Positions 1 to 16,065 are shown, numbered from the stretch's first letter. The stretch: 64,000 nt of DNA from Palaeococcus ferrophilus DSM 13482 (GCF_000966265.1 NZ_LANF01000007.1:27128-91127); one strand, 5' to 3'. Translations and numbers: made by a program. Notes: generated by a model not told the origin, from the sequence alone.

Positions 1-466
<466 letters not shown>

Positions 467-555
467 CCCCACACCCACTGGGGTGAAGGCACTATAAACT
501 TTTTGGGAGCAGGGCTTAAATACCTGGAGGACATAAATACATATGGCGAGGGATT

Positions 556-864
556 ATGGAGCCGATAGACCCAGCCATATTTTTTGAGCTTCCGATACCG
601 ATCGAGCCCGATAAGAGGGATGTTGAGTGGGTCAAAGACAGGGTGGAGTTTATGGCGGACTACCTCTGGAACAAGCTTGAGCTCTACGATATACTGGGAA
701 GCCCAGACCTCTATTACTCCGAATTTAAGGCCATCGTAAGAGGGAGGGGAAACCTCATAGAAGAGTGGCTCGAGTACGACTACCCGTGGGCGAAGTTCGT
801 GGAGACTATACTCTTTGACCTGGCAGAGTACGTGAGGCTCAAGCAACAGGCGGGAGAACTTTAG
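556..864 (+). CDS. Hypothetical protein, 102 residues
   Basis: A soluble acidic protein of 102 residues, rich in Trp, Tyr and acidic residues, without signal peptide or membrane segment. I see no catalytic motif and do not recognise the family. A TATA-like TTAAATA at about 515-521 lies roughly 35 bases before the ATG, so a short leader is likely. It is followed by the UMP kinase gene after 48 bases, which has its own TATA-like sequence (near 874-881), so the two need not be co-transcribed. Codon use is like that of its neighbours, which supports a real gene. Confidence 0.65.
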   Translation: MEPIDPAIFFELPIPIEPDKRDVEWVKDRVEFMADYLWNKLELYDILGSPDLYYSEFKAIVRGRGNLIEEWLEYDYPWAKFVETILFDLAEYVRLKQQAGEL

Positions 865-1590
<726 letters not shown>

Positions 1591-1677
1591 GGTTTTCCCT
1601 TTGTTCTTCTTCATGATACTGTTTAATTTTAGGATATAGGGAGTATAGGATAAAAACCAAACCCCTTGAGCGGGGGG

Positions 1678-3657
1678 TCACGTGGATTTCCGGAGCCGGC
1701 AGGCGGTGAGCTTGAGCTCGGGGGTTCCCGCTTTGTTGAGGGCATCGTTAGTAAGTACGTTGGCCCCGAAGTGGAAGGGAACGACCACCGTGCCCTCCTG
1801 AACCCCACCGATAACGGCCTTCACGCTCACCGCCCCCCTGCGCGTCTCGATTATCACCTCGTCCCCGTCTTTTATTCCCATTCTCTCCGCGTCGGCCCCG
1901 TTTATGTATGCCACCGGTTCCTCCATGAGCTTCACGAGGGAGGGGCTTCTCAGCGTCATCTCGCCCGTGTTGTAATGGCTCCCCGCCCTTACGGTTATCA
2001 GCGTGAGGGGATATTCCCTGTCTGGCGTCTCCCAGGGGAGTATCTGCTCCACGGCGTTGAAGAAGGCTTTTCCCCCAGGCGTCGGGAACCCCCAAGTGTA
2101 CAGCCTCTTTCTCGGCAGGAAAAAGCCGTAGGAGTTCTTGAGCTCCTCAACGCTCCTCTCCTCGAGCTCGGGGAAGAGCTTGAAGTACTCCTCCGTCACT
2201 TCCTCTACCCTCCCGTAATCGAACCCAGGAAGCCCGAGGGCCCTGCCGAGCATTGTTATAATCTCCCAGTCCGGCTTCGCCTCCCCGGGAGGCTCGCAAA
2301 CTTTGTGGCTCCACTGTATTCTCCTCTCGCTGTTCATGTAGCTTCCCTCCCTCTCGCAGAAGGCCGCCGCCGGGAGGACGTAGTGAGCATAGCGGGAGGT
2401 CTTCGTGGGGAAGATGTCCTGAACCACGAGGAGGTCGAGCTTTTTGAGGGCCTTCACCACCGCGTTGCTGTTGGGCTCGCTCACCACAGGGTTCTCACCC
2501 ATTATGTAGAGGGCCCTCAGTTCCCCGTTCTCTATCGCGTCGAAGAACTCAGTGAGGTAAAGGCCGCGCTCCATTGGGATGCTGCCAACCCCCCATATCC
2601 TCATGACCCTCTCCCTGAACTCCCCGTTGGTGAGCTCGACGTAGCCGGGGAGGTACTCGCTAAGCGCACCCATGTAAGCGGCCCCCTGGACGTTGTTCTG
2701 GCCCCTGACGGGGTACAGGCCGCCCTTCTCGCCGATGTAGCCCGTGAGGAGCGCGAGGTTTATGATGGCGAGAACGTTCTCGACACCGGAGACGTGCTGC
2801 GTAAGTCCCATCCCCCACATAAGCGCACCGCTCCCGGCGAGGGCGAACTCCCTTGCCACCTGCTCTATAAGCGAGGCCTTCACGCCCGTTATTCTCTCCG
2901 CGTACTCAGGGGTGTACTTCCTCGTGGCCATTGCGACCTCCATGAAGTCCCGCGTGTTCCTCTCGATGAATGCCTCGTCGTAGAGTTCGTCCCTTATTAT
3001 CACGTGGGCCATCGCGTTGGCGAGGGTTATGTCCGTCCCGGGCCGGATGAGAAGCGCCAGGTCAGCCCACCTCGTCGTCAGCGTCTCCCTCACGTCCACC
3101 GCTATTATCTTCGCCCCGCGCTTCCGGGCCCTGTGGAGGTAGCTCATGAGCACGGGGTGTGTGTCCGCGGGGTTGTAGCCCCATATCAGGAGAACCTTAA
3201 AGCGCTCCAGATCCTCGTAGGGGTTCGTCTGGACGCCCATACCAAGGGCTTTCTTGAGGGCGTGGACGCTCGCCTCGTGGCAGAGACGCGCGCAGTTGTC
3301 TATGTTGTTCGTCCCGAGGATACGGGCGAGCTTGGCCAAGAGGTAGTTGTCCTCGTTGGAGCACTTCGAGGATGCTATGAAGCCTATCGCCCCCGGCCCG
3401 TAGAACTCCCTTATCTCCAGCAGCTTCGAGGAAATTTCCTCCATTGCCTTGGCCCATGAAATCTCCCTGAAGGTGCCGTTCTCGCGTTTCAGGGGCTTCT
3501 TAAGTCTCTCGGGATGGGAGATAAACTCCGTGGCCCTCAGCCCCTTTGGACAGAGCAGTCCCCTGTTCACGGGGGAGTTCTTATCGGGACGCACCGTGAG
3601 GTTTTCCACAATGAGAGAGCATCCGAAACCGCAGTAGGGACATACCACCCGCTTCAC
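1678..3657 (-). CDS. fdhF: Formate dehydrogenase H-like molybdo/tungstopterin oxidoreductase
   Basis: A 659-residue catalytic subunit of the molybdopterin oxidoreductase superfamily, expected to oxidise formate (or reduce CO2) with a bis-pterin Mo or W centre. The N-terminus carries a [4Fe-4S] site with Cys6, Cys9, Cys13 and Cys36. Cys126-His127 in CARLCHEAS aligns with the Sec140-His141 pair of E. coli FdhH, so this is a cysteine form. The GTG at 3657 is preferred because GGTGGT lies four bases upstream; a TATA-like TTTTAAATTT lies near 3690-3700. No electron-transfer, hydrogenase or formate-transporter gene is adjacent, which is unusual since Thermococcus formate dehydrogenases often sit in large hydrogenase clusters. 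Cofactor genes moaB and moeA lie about 14 kb away. The true substrate is inferred. Confidence 0.82.
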   Translation of the reverse strand: MKRVVCPYCGFGCSLIVENLTVRPDKNSPVNRGLLCPKGLRATEFISHPERLKKPLKRENGTFREISWAKAMEEISSKLLEIREFYGPGAIGFIASSKCSNEDNYLLAKLARILGTNNIDNCARLCHEASVHALKKALGMGVQTNPYEDLERFKVLLIWGYNPADTHPVLMSYLHRARKRGAKIIAVDVRETLTTRWADLALLIRPGTDITLANAMAHVIIRDELYDEAFIERNTRDFMEVAMATRKYTPEYAERITGVKASLIEQVAREFALAGSGALMWGMGLTQHVSGVENVLAIINLALLTGYIGEKGGLYPVRGQNNVQGAAYMGALSEYLPGYVELTNGEFRERVMRIWGVGSIPMERGLYLTEFFDAIENGELRALYIMGENPVVSEPNSNAVVKALKKLDLLVVQDIFPTKTSRYAHYVLPAAAFCEREGSYMNSERRIQWSHKVCEPPGEAKPDWEIITMLGRALGLPGFDYGRVEEVTEEYFKLFPELEERSVEELKNSYGFFLPRKRLYTWGFPTPGGKAFFNAVEQILPWETPDREYPLTLITVRAGSHYNTGEMTLRSPSLVKLMEEPVAYINGADAERMGIKDGDEVIIETRRGAVSVKAVIGGVQEGTVVVPFHFGANVLTNDALNKAGTPELKLTACRLRKST

Positions 3658-3782
3658 GCTACCACCTTGTTTATATGAAAACGTCAAAAATTTAAAAGGT
3701 TTCGGTGAATTTCAACGCCTAAATGCCAAAAATCTCCCCAAAACCTTTAGAGGTGGCCGGTAGAGTTAGTGAAGGTGATAAC

Positions 3783-4994
3783 ATGCTCCATCACGTTAGG
3801 CTTATTTACGCCACCAAGAGCCGGAAGCTCGTTGGTAAGAAAATCGTTCTGGCCATTCCAGGAAGCATAGCCGCTGTGGAGTGCGTCAAGCTCGCGAGGG
3901 AGCTTATAAGACACGGTGCAGAAGTCCACGCCGTAATGAGCGAGAACGCCCAGAAGATAATCCACCCATACGCCATGGAGTTCGCCACCGGGAACCCTGT
4001 TGTGACGGAAATCACGGGCTTCATCGAGCACGTTGAACTCGCTGGAGAGCACGAGAACAAGGCCGACCTCGTTCTGGTCTGTCCCGCCACCGCAAACACC
4101 ATCTCAAAAATCGCCTGCGGGATTGATGATACGCCAGTTACAACCGTCGTGACGACTGCATTCGCCCACACCCCAATAATGATAGCCCCTGCGATGCACT
4201 CCACGATGTACGACCACCCCATCGTGAAGGAGAACATCGAGAAGCTAAAGAAACTTGGAGTTGAGTTCATAGGGCCGAGGTTCGAGGAGGGCAAGGCCAA
4301 AGTCGCCTCGATCGAGGAAATAGTCTACCACGTCATGAGGAAGCTCCACCCCAAGAGCCTCGAGGGGAAGCGCGTCCTCGTTACAGCCGGAGCCACGAGG
4401 GAGTACATAGACCCAATACGCTACATAACCAACGCGAGCAGCGGGAAGATGGGGGTGGCGATAGCGGAGGAGGCGGAGCTCCGCGGCGCGGAAGTGACGC
4501 TGGTGAGAACGAAGGGGAGCGTGCCCAGCCTCGTTGAGAACCAGATCGAGGTCGAGACCGTAGAGGAGATGCTTGAGGCGATAGAGAACGAGCTTAAGGC
4601 CAAGAAGTACGACGCCGTCGTTCTGGCAGCAGCGGTAAGCGACTTCCGCGTTAAGGAGAAGGCAGGAGCGAAGATAAAGAGCGGTAAGAGCATAACGCTC
4701 GAGCTCGAGCCGACCCCCAAGATAATAGACCTCGTGAAGGAGCTCCAGCCGGAGGTTTTCCTCGTGGGCTTCAAGGCAGAGACAGGACTGAGCGAGGAGG
4801 AGCTCGTTGAGGCAGCCAGGAAGCAGATTCAGAGGGCGGGAAGCGATTTGGTCGTTGCCAACACGCTCAAGGCCTTTGGAAGCGAGGAGAACGAGGTTGT
4901 GCTCGTTGGCAGGGAGCACGTCAAGAAACTCCCAAGGATGAGCAAGCGCGAGCTGGCGGAGAGGCTCTGGGATGAGGTGGTTGTCCACCTCTGA
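3783..4994 (+). CDS. coaBC: Bifunctional phosphopantothenoylcysteine decarboxylase / phosphopantothenate-cysteine ligase
   Basis: A 403-residue CoaBC (Dfp) fusion that makes 4-phosphopantetheine from 4-phosphopantothenate and cysteine for coenzyme A. The first 185 residues are the flavin-containing decarboxylase domain with GSIAAVE near residue 28, the PATANT motif and APAMHSTMYDHP. The second half is the ligase domain with VTAGATREYIDPIRYITN, SSGKMG and LAAAVSDF. I start at 3783 because GGTGAT sits five bases before this ATG; an upstream in-frame ATG at 3723 has no such site. A tRNA-Ala gene follows 54 bases downstream. Domain order and length are standard for archaeal CoaBC. Confidence 0.95.
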   Translation: MLHHVRLIYATKSRKLVGKKIVLAIPGSIAAVECVKLARELIRHGAEVHAVMSENAQKIIHPYAMEFATGNPVVTEITGFIEHVELAGEHENKADLVLVCPATANTISKIACGIDDTPVTTVVTTAFAHTPIMIAPAMHSTMYDHPIVKENIEKLKKLGVEFIGPRFEEGKAKVASIEEIVYHVMRKLHPKSLEGKRVLVTAGATREYIDPIRYITNASSGKMGVAIAEEAELRGAEVTLVRTKGSVPSLVENQIEVETVEEMLEAIENELKAKKYDAVVLAAAVSDFRVKEKAGAKIKSGKSITLELEPTPKIIDLVKELQPEVFLVGFKAETGLSEEELVEAARKQIQRAGSDLVVANTLKAFGSEENEVVLVGREHVKKLPRMSKRELAERLWDEVVVHL

Positions 4995-5048
4995 CCCCCA
5001 TTTTCCGAAAGCCTTAAAAACCTTCCATCTCTTCTACCTTGTGGACGC

Positions 5049-5125
5049 GGGCCGGTAGCTCAGCTTGGGAGAGCGACGGCTTCGCAAGCCGTAGGCCGCG
5101 GGTTCAAATCCCGCCCGGTCCACCA
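5049..5125 (+). tRNA. tRNA-Ala (anticodon CGC)
   Basis: The cloverleaf is complete: acceptor GGGCCGG pairs with CCGGTCC and contains the G3-U70 pair that identifies alanine tRNAs. The anticodon stem ACGGC/GCCGT encloses loop TTCGCAA, giving anticodon CGC for GCG codons. The T arm is GCGGG-TTCAAAT-CCCGC, and CCA is encoded at 5123-5125. A TATA-like TTAAAAA lies near 5013-5020, about 30 bases before the 5' end. No intron is seen. Confidence 0.97.
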
Positions 5126-5199
5126 TACATTCCTTCTCGAACCTTCCCTTGGGAATAAGCTTATTAATGACATTTCTGGAGTAGATGTGAGGTGAGGGT

Positions 5200-5712
5200 A
5201 TGCTCGTTGGGATAATGAGTGACACTCACGACAACCTCCCGGCCATACGGAGGGCCGTGGAGCTCTTCAACCGGGAGAACGTTGACCTCGTCATTCACTG
5301 CGGAGACTACGTGGCCCCCTTCGTTAAGAGGGAACTTTCGAAGTTAAACGCCCCGCTGAAGGGGGTTTTTGGCAACAACGATGGAGAGAGGGAGGGTCTA
5401 AGGGAGGCCCTCGGGGTTGAGGACGAGATACTGGAGCTGACCGTTGACGGCTTTAAGGTGGTGGTTCTCCACGGTACGGACGAGAGGGTCGTGAGGGCAT
5501 TTACAAGGAGCCAGGCATACGACGTAGTTGTGAGGGGGCACACCCACAGGTACGAGATAGCAGAAAACGGGAGAACCCTCCTCCTGAACCCGGGCGAAGT
5601 CAGCGGCTACGTGAGTGGCGTTAAGAGCGTCGCATTCCTCGACACGAAGAAGAGGGAAGTCCGCATAGTGGACATAGAGTCGGAAGAAATACTGGGTCTC
5701 ATGAGTCTTTGA
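5200..5712 (+). CDS. YfcE/MJ0936-type metallophosphoesterase
   Basis: A 170-residue calcineurin-like phosphoesterase. All dimetal-binding motifs are visible: SDTHDN at residues 7-12, HCGDY near 33, GNNDGE near 58, LHGTDE near 87 and GHTHRYE near 111. Length and motif order match archaeal members such as MJ0936 and bacterial YfcE, which hydrolyse phosphodiesters in vitro with manganese or nickel; the cellular substrate is not known. The ATG at 5200 follows GAGGTGAGGGT. It is a single gene after tRNA-Ala, and the next gene starts 54 bases later behind its own possible promoter. Confidence 0.9.
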   Translation: MLVGIMSDTHDNLPAIRRAVELFNRENVDLVIHCGDYVAPFVKRELSKLNAPLKGVFGNNDGEREGLREALGVEDEILELTVDGFKVVVLHGTDERVVRAFTRSQAYDVVVRGHTHRYEIAENGRTLLLNPGEVSGYVSGVKSVAFLDTKKREVRIVDIESEEILGLMSL

Positions 5713-5766
5713 GACCTCCGGAAACTCTTTTATATCTTGACCTCCATTAGGTTACGGGGTTCGACT

Positions 5767-7970
<2,204 letters not shown>

Positions 7971-8075
7971 ACCTCGCTTCATGCTCTCCTGTGTTCTTTT
8001 GAGCATTTTACGGCCATGAAAACCCTTTTAAACTTTACAAACTACAACTCCACAGATTCCCCGAAGGTGGTCTTC

Positions 8076-9644
8076 ATGAGCATGGAAGAGAAGGTTAACG
8101 AACTGTATGAGAGGAAGGAGAAAATCACCCAGATGGGTGGCGAAAAAGCCGTCGAAAAGCAGCACGCCAAGGGAAAGCTCACCGCACGCGAAAGGATTGA
8201 GAAGCTCCTCGACCCGGGCAGCTTCGTCGAGATAGGCATGTTCGTCAAGCACCGCGGTACGGAGTTCGGCCTCGACAAGAAGGAGCTCCCGGCCGATGGA
8301 GTCATCACCGGCTACGGAACAATAGACGGGCGCTTGGTTTTCGTCTTCGCCCAGGATTTCACAGTCATGGGCGGTTCCCTCGGCGAGATGCACGCTGCCA
8401 AGATAAAGCGCGTTATGGAGCTCGCCATGGAGGCGGGGGCGCCGATAATAGGCCTCAACGATTCCGGTGGAGCGAGGATACAGGAGGGCGTTGATTCGCT
8501 CAAGGGCTACGGTGAGATATTCAAGATGAACACACTTGCCAGCGGTGTTGTGCCCCAGATAACCGTCATCATGGGGCCGTGTGCGGGTGGGGCCGTTTAC
8601 AGTCCCGCCATAGGCGACTTCATAGTTATGGTGAACAACCCCTCAACCTTTATGTTCATCACCGGCCCGCAGGTCGTTAAGGCGGTAACGGGTGTGGAGG
8701 TCTCCTCCGAACAGCTCGGCGGTGGAATGGTGCACGCCCAGAAAGCGGGACAAGCCCACCTCCTTGCCTCAAGCGACGAGGAAGCCTTAGCCCTCGTGAG
8801 GAAGCTCGTGAGCTACCTCCCGCTCAACAACATGGAGAAACCCCCGCGCGTTGAGGTTAAGGACCTTCCCTTCAGGAAGAGCGACAGGCTCTACGAGATA
8901 GTTCCGGACGACCCGAACAAGGGTTACGACGTGAGGGAGGTCATCTACGAGATAGTTGACAGGGACGAGAACGGCAACCCAGACTTCCTCGAGGTTCTGC
9001 CCTACTTCGCGCCCAACGCCGTCGTTGGCTTCGCGAGAATGAACGGCCAGACGGTTGGTATCGTCGCCAACAACCCCATACACTTCGCAGGAGTCCTCGA
9101 CATTGACAGCTCGGACAAGATAGCGCGCTTCGTTAGAACCTGCGACGCATTCAACATCCCCATAGTTACGCTCGTTGACGTTCCGGGCTACCTCCCCGGC
9201 GTCCAGCAGGAGTACGGGGGAATCATAAGGCACGGAGCGAAGGTTCTCTACGCCTACGCCGAGGCAACGGTTCCGATGGTCACCGTAATCCTGAGAAAGG
9301 CCTATGGAGGGGCTTACCTCGCCATGGGAAGCAAGCACCTCGGTGCTGACTTCGTGTTTGCATGGCCCACCGCGGAGATAGCCGTTATGGGGCCTGAGGG
9401 AGCCGCCAACATCATCTTCAGGAAGGAGATAGCTCAAGCTGAGAACCCGGAGGAAGTAAGACATCAGAAGATAGCAGAGTACCGCGAGCGCTTTGCTAAC
9501 CCCTACGTTGCCGCATCCAGGGGCTACATTGACGATGTGATTGATCCGGCCGAAACGAGGGGCAAGATCATCATGGCCCTCGAAGCCCTCGCCAGCAAGC
9601 GCGTCAAGCTGCCCCCGAAGAAGCACGGCAACATACCGCTGTGA
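8076..9644 (+). CDS. mmdA: Methylmalonyl-CoA decarboxylase alpha subunit (carboxyltransferase)
   Basis: A 522-residue acyl-CoA carboxyltransferase with two crotonase-like halves. Glycine-rich oxyanion segments are visible as GGARIQEG, CAGGAVYSPA and YGGAYLAMGS. In the sodium-pump decarboxylase it moves the carboxyl group from methylmalonyl-CoA (or malonyl/propionyl-type CoA esters) to biotin on the carrier subunit. The ATG at 8076 follows GGTGGT; upstream in-frame ATG codons lie too close to the TATA-like TTTTAAAC at about 8025-8032. It heads a four-gene operon with gamma, biotin-carrier and beta subunits, with gaps of 6 to 10 bases. The same carboxyltransferase could serve a biotin-dependent carboxylase, but the pump beta subunit argues for decarboxylation. 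Confidence 0.9.
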   Translation: MSMEEKVNELYERKEKITQMGGEKAVEKQHAKGKLTARERIEKLLDPGSFVEIGMFVKHRGTEFGLDKKELPADGVITGYGTIDGRLVFVFAQDFTVMGGSLGEMHAAKIKRVMELAMEAGAPIIGLNDSGGARIQEGVDSLKGYGEIFKMNTLASGVVPQITVIMGPCAGGAVYSPAIGDFIVMVNNPSTFMFITGPQVVKAVTGVEVSSEQLGGGMVHAQKAGQAHLLASSDEEALALVRKLVSYLPLNNMEKPPRVEVKDLPFRKSDRLYEIVPDDPNKGYDVREVIYEIVDRDENGNPDFLEVLPYFAPNAVVGFARMNGQTVGIVANNPIHFAGVLDIDSSDKIARFVRTCDAFNIPIVTLVDVPGYLPGVQQEYGGIIRHGAKVLYAYAEATVPMVTVILRKAYGGAYLAMGSKHLGADFVFAWPTAEIAVMGPEGAANIIFRKEIAQAENPEEVRHQKIAEYRERFANPYVAASRGYIDDVIDPAETRGKIIMALEALASKRVKLPPKKHGNIPL

Positions 9645-9654
9645 GGTGTGAGAG

Positions 9655-10044
9655 ATGGTCTCAATGGGAGCCTTCATTGAAGGCCTTTACATTACCATTT
9701 TAGGTGTTACCGTGGTCTTTGGAGTCCTCATAATACTCTCCCTGGCCATGTACGGTATAGGCTGGCTGGAGAGGCGACTCGTGGAGAAGGAGACTCAAGC
9801 GGTTGAGGCCCCGTCAGTCGCTAAGGCCGTTGAGAAGCCAGCGGAAGAGGCGCCAAAGGCGAAGATAGAGCCCAAGAAACTCGCGATAATAACGGCCGCA
9901 CTGCTTGCCTACACCGCTGAGAAGAACGCCCAGCTCAGGCCACTCCCCTTTAAGAAGCTTCCCTCAAGGGAGTGGGGCCTTTACAGCCTTCAGAGCCAGA
10001 TGGAAGAGGTTGAGAACTTTAACTACGAACTCGGAAAGTGGTGA
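9655..10044 (+). CDS. OadG-like gamma subunit of sodium pump decarboxylase
   Basis: A 129-residue protein with one transmembrane segment at about residues 8-30 (GLYITILGVTVVFGVLIIL), followed by GWLERRLVEKE, an Ala/Pro/Glu linker and a C-terminal segment of about 55 residues. This is the architecture of OadG/MmdD-type small subunits, which anchor the soluble carboxyltransferase and carrier to the membrane-bound beta subunit. The ATG at 9655 follows GAGGTGTGAGAG. It sits 10 bases after mmdA, and its stop lies six bases before the start of the biotin carrier gene. Sequence identity in this family is weak, so the call leans on topology and operon position. Confidence 0.8.
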   Translation: MVSMGAFIEGLYITILGVTVVFGVLIILSLAMYGIGWLERRLVEKETQAVEAPSVAKAVEKPAEEAPKAKIEPKKLAIITAALLAYTAEKNAQLRPLPFKKLPSREWGLYSLQSQMEEVENFNYELGKW

Positions 10045-10049
10045 TAAAC

Positions 10050-10505
10050 ATGCCCGGAAAGGTTAAGGTCATCGTTGATGGTGTTGAGTACGAGGTTGAG
10101 ATAGAGGAACTCGGTGGAGGACGCTTTAAGGTAAGCTTCGAGGGCGAGAGCTACGAGGTCAAGGCTAAGGACCTTGGAATACCAGTTGCCCTTCCGGCCC
10201 AGCCGGCTTCCGTGCCCACGCCCACTCCAGCCCCGGCTCCAGTGCCTGCCGCGCCGATTGAGACGCCCAAGCCCGCTGCACCTGCCGCCGGTGGAAACGC
10301 GGTAACGGCCCCGATGCCCGGAAAAATCCTTAGAATCCTCGTTAAGGAGGGCGAGGAGGTCAAGACGGGCCAGGGTCTGCTCGTCCTTGAGGCAATGAAG
10401 ATGGAGAACGAGATTCCCTCACCGATGGACGGCGTCGTTAAGGCAATACACGTTAGGGAAGGGGAGACGGTTGATACCGGCCAGCTCCTAATAGAACTCG
10501 GGTGA
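10050..10505 (+). CDS. mmdC: Biotin carboxyl carrier subunit of methylmalonyl-CoA decarboxylase
   Basis: A 151-residue biotin carrier. Residues 1-45 form a small N-terminal domain rich in Val, Glu and Lys. An Ala/Pro linker of about 35 residues follows, then a biotinyl domain of about 70 residues with the modified lysine in EAMKMENE. It shuttles carboxybiotin between MmdA and the beta subunit. I begin at the ATG at 10050, since the in-frame GTG codons upstream overlap the previous stop. It lies in the middle of the mmd operon, with the beta subunit starting six bases after its stop. The Pro/Ala linker is typical of carriers in sodium-pump decarboxylases. Confidence 0.93.
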   Translation: MPGKVKVIVDGVEYEVEIEELGGGRFKVSFEGESYEVKAKDLGIPVALPAQPASVPTPTPAPAPVPAAPIETPKPAAPAAGGNAVTAPMPGKILRILVKEGEEVKTGQGLLVLEAMKMENEIPSPMDGVVKAIHVREGETVDTGQLLIELG

Positions 10506-10511
10506 TGGAAA

Positions 10512-11639
10512 ATGGCGGGACTGGAACAGGCAGTCATTGACTTCTTCAACGGGATGGGGCTCCTCCACCTGAGCGTCGGCAACTTGGTCATGATACTCGT
10601 GGGCCTGACGCTCATCTATCTGGCCATAAGGTACGAGATGGAGCCGCTCCTGCTCCTGCCCATAGGCATCAGCGCCGTCATAGTCAACCTCCCCCTCACG
10701 GGGATTACGGAAGCGCCCCACGGCCTCTTTTACCTCATAAAGCACTACCTCATAGAGACCGAAGTGGTGCCGCTCCTCATATTCTTCGGCCTTGGAGCCA
10801 TGACGGACTTCGGGCCGATGATAGCGGACCCGAAAACGGCCCTCCTTGGAGCGGCGGCCCAGATAGGCGTTTTCATCGCCATGCTCACCGCCATACTGCT
10901 CGGCTTCACGCCCCAGCAGGCGGGAAGCATAGGCATCATAGGCGGCGCCGACGGGCCGACGACGATATACCTCACCACGCGCCTTGCTCCAGAGATACTT
11001 GGAGCGACGGCGGTAGCAGCGTACTCCTACATGAGCCTCGTGCCTCTCATACAGCCTCCCGTCATCAAGGCCCTCACCACGCCGGAGGAAAGAAGGATAA
11101 GGATGGAGCAGCTCAGACCCGTTTCAAAGAGGGAGAAGGTCATCTTCCCAATAGCTGCAGCGATAATCATCACCCTCCTCGTTCCCGCAGCAAGGCCGCT
11201 CGTTGGCATGCTCATGATAGGCAACCTGTTCAAGGAGAGCGGCGTGGTTGAGAGACTCAGCAAGGCCGCCAGGGAGGAGCTCATGAACATAGTGACGATA
11301 TTCCTCGGCCTTGGTGTGGGCTCCACCATGAACGCGGAGTCCTTCCTAAGGCTCCAGACCATCGAGATACTTGCCCTCGGTGTGGTGGCGTTCGCCTCAG
11401 CCACAGCCGGTGGAGTGCTCCTCGGGAAGCTCATGATGAAGCTCTCCGGCGGAAAAATCAACCCCATGATAGGAGCCGCAGGAGTTTCAGCCGTTCCAAT
11501 GAGCGCAAGGGTGGTCCAGAGGCTGGCGAGCGAGGAAGACCCCGGAAACTTCATCCTCATGCACGCCATGGGGCCCAACGTTGCAGGAGTTATAGGAACG
11601 GCCGTCGCGGCCGGTGTGCTGCTCAGCGCTCTCGGCTGA
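10512..11639 (+). CDS. mmdB: Methylmalonyl-CoA decarboxylase beta subunit (sodium pump)
   Basis: A 375-residue integral membrane protein with roughly nine to eleven hydrophobic helices. It decarboxylates carboxybiotin and exports sodium ions in exchange for a proton. The family signature GGADGPTTIY near residue 149 contains the Asp known in OadB to be essential for sodium transport. A second conserved region, GVSAVPMSARVVQ, lies near residue 324. It is the last gene of the mmd operon; GATGGAAA precedes its ATG. In Thermococcales such pumps are thought to recover energy or drive sodium circuits, so the sodium-motive force could feed a sodium-dependent ATP synthase (family knowledge). Confidence 0.93.
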   Translation: MAGLEQAVIDFFNGMGLLHLSVGNLVMILVGLTLIYLAIRYEMEPLLLLPIGISAVIVNLPLTGITEAPHGLFYLIKHYLIETEVVPLLIFFGLGAMTDFGPMIADPKTALLGAAAQIGVFIAMLTAILLGFTPQQAGSIGIIGGADGPTTIYLTTRLAPEILGATAVAAYSYMSLVPLIQPPVIKALTTPEERRIRMEQLRPVSKREKVIFPIAAAIIITLLVPAARPLVGMLMIGNLFKESGVVERLSKAAREELMNIVTIFLGLGVGSTMNAESFLRLQTIEILALGVVAFASATAGGVLLGKLMMKLSGGKINPMIGAAGVSAVPMSARVVQRLASEEDPGNFILMHAMGPNVAGVIGTAVAAGVLLSALG

Positions 11640-11706
11640 GCCCTTTACTTTTTCTTTCGGGACAGATTTTTAAGGGGTGTCCCCCTACACCAGCGGGGGG
11701 AGTGGA

Positions 11707-15116
<3,410 letters not shown>

Positions 15117-15165
15117 CCTACCACCTGAGCTTAAAAAAGGGGGAAGGGATTTAACGTTTTCGCCC

Positions 15166-16065
15166 TCACACCATGAAGTCAACGAGCACGTTGGAGGCCC
15201 TGCCCGAGACCTCAATACCACCCTCGCCAAAAATTATGCCTATCTCAAGCGGTCGGTAGGGAACGGCACGCCTCCTCACGAGTATGCCTATCTCATCCGG
15301 CACCGTCTGAAAGCCCACCCTAATGAGGTTCGAGTGAAGGAGGGTTAGGAAGTTCCTCTCGGAGTGCATCTCGTTCAGAAAATCCACCTGCTCGGGCGTC
15401 ATGTGGGGCCTCACGTACCTGTGGAAAAAGCGCTCGAAGGCTCCAAGCCTCTGCAGGGCGGTGAGAAAAATCAGCTTGTACATGGCCTTGTTCTTCCTGC
15501 TGAAGAGCTCATCAACCCTCAGGATGGCGTCGTCGAATATCTCCACCAGGTCCATCTCCGAGACGTTCGAGAAGGCTAGGGCTATGCCGTCCGTGAAGTC
15601 GAAGGATACGTACCTCGCACCGGGGAACGTAAGGTACGCCTGGTTCCTGAAAACGATGATTTCCCTTGGTCTGAGCAGCGCGTTCCTTAGCACCTCACCC
15701 GTAAAGCGCTCAACCCTCTCAAGCATCCGCGGTTCTCCTATGAAGACGGTCTCGCTCCCCCCGATGGAGCCGGAGTAAACAGTGTCCCTACCCACATGGA
15801 ACGGTATCTCCACGGCGTACGGGGGATAGCTGTACCTCGAGAGGGTTTTGAGCTCCTCAAGGGAGACCGCCACCCTGCGCTCAACGTTGCCAAAGCGCTT
15901 TATGAGGATGAGAACGGCGTGTCTTCCCCGTCCGGGGTTTATTGGGGACAGCGGGTGCTCTCTGAGCTTCAGGAACGCGTTTATTATCTCCGCCACCCTG
16001 CCCCTATCCTCCTCGCCGAAGTAGTACGCAACATCGTCCAGCAGTCTCTCCATTTTAGGCGCCAT
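15166..16065 (-). CDS. Hypothetical protein, 299 residues
   Basis: A soluble protein of 299 residues that I do not recognise. It begins [16 protein letters not shown] and has a mixed alpha/beta pattern with a basic stretch near residues 45-60. The ATG at 16065 is chosen because GGGTGGGA lies a few bases upstream; a GTG three codons earlier overlaps that site. It lies 49 bases upstream of proS on the same strand and may be in the same transcript, but its stop is separated from proS by a TTAAA-containing gap. No membrane segment or metal site is evident. Confidence 0.65.
   Translation of the reverse strand: MAPKMERLLDDVAYYFGEEDRGRVAEIINAFLKLREHPLSPINPGRGRHAVLILIKRFGNVERRVAVSLEELKTLSRYSYPPYAVEIPFHVGRDTVYSGSIGGSETVFIGEPRMLERVERFTGEVLRNALLRPREIIVFRNQAYLTFPGARYVSFDFTDGIALAFSNVSEMDLVEIFDDAILRVDELFSRKNKAMYKLIFLTALQRLGAFERFFHRYVRPHMTPEQVDFLNEMHSERNFLTLLHSNLIRVGFQTVPDEIGILVRRRAVPYRPLEIGIIFGEGGIEVSGRASNVLVDFMV

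Noticed and set aside
1666..3459. 597-codon open frame on the plus strand
   Set aside because: It is the antisense of the formate dehydrogenase-like gene, rich in His, Arg, Pro and Leu without any family motif.
5034..5225. 63-codon frame on the minus strand
   Set aside because: It covers tRNA-Ala; the string GFEPAAYGLRSRR is the familiar false translation of tRNA complements.
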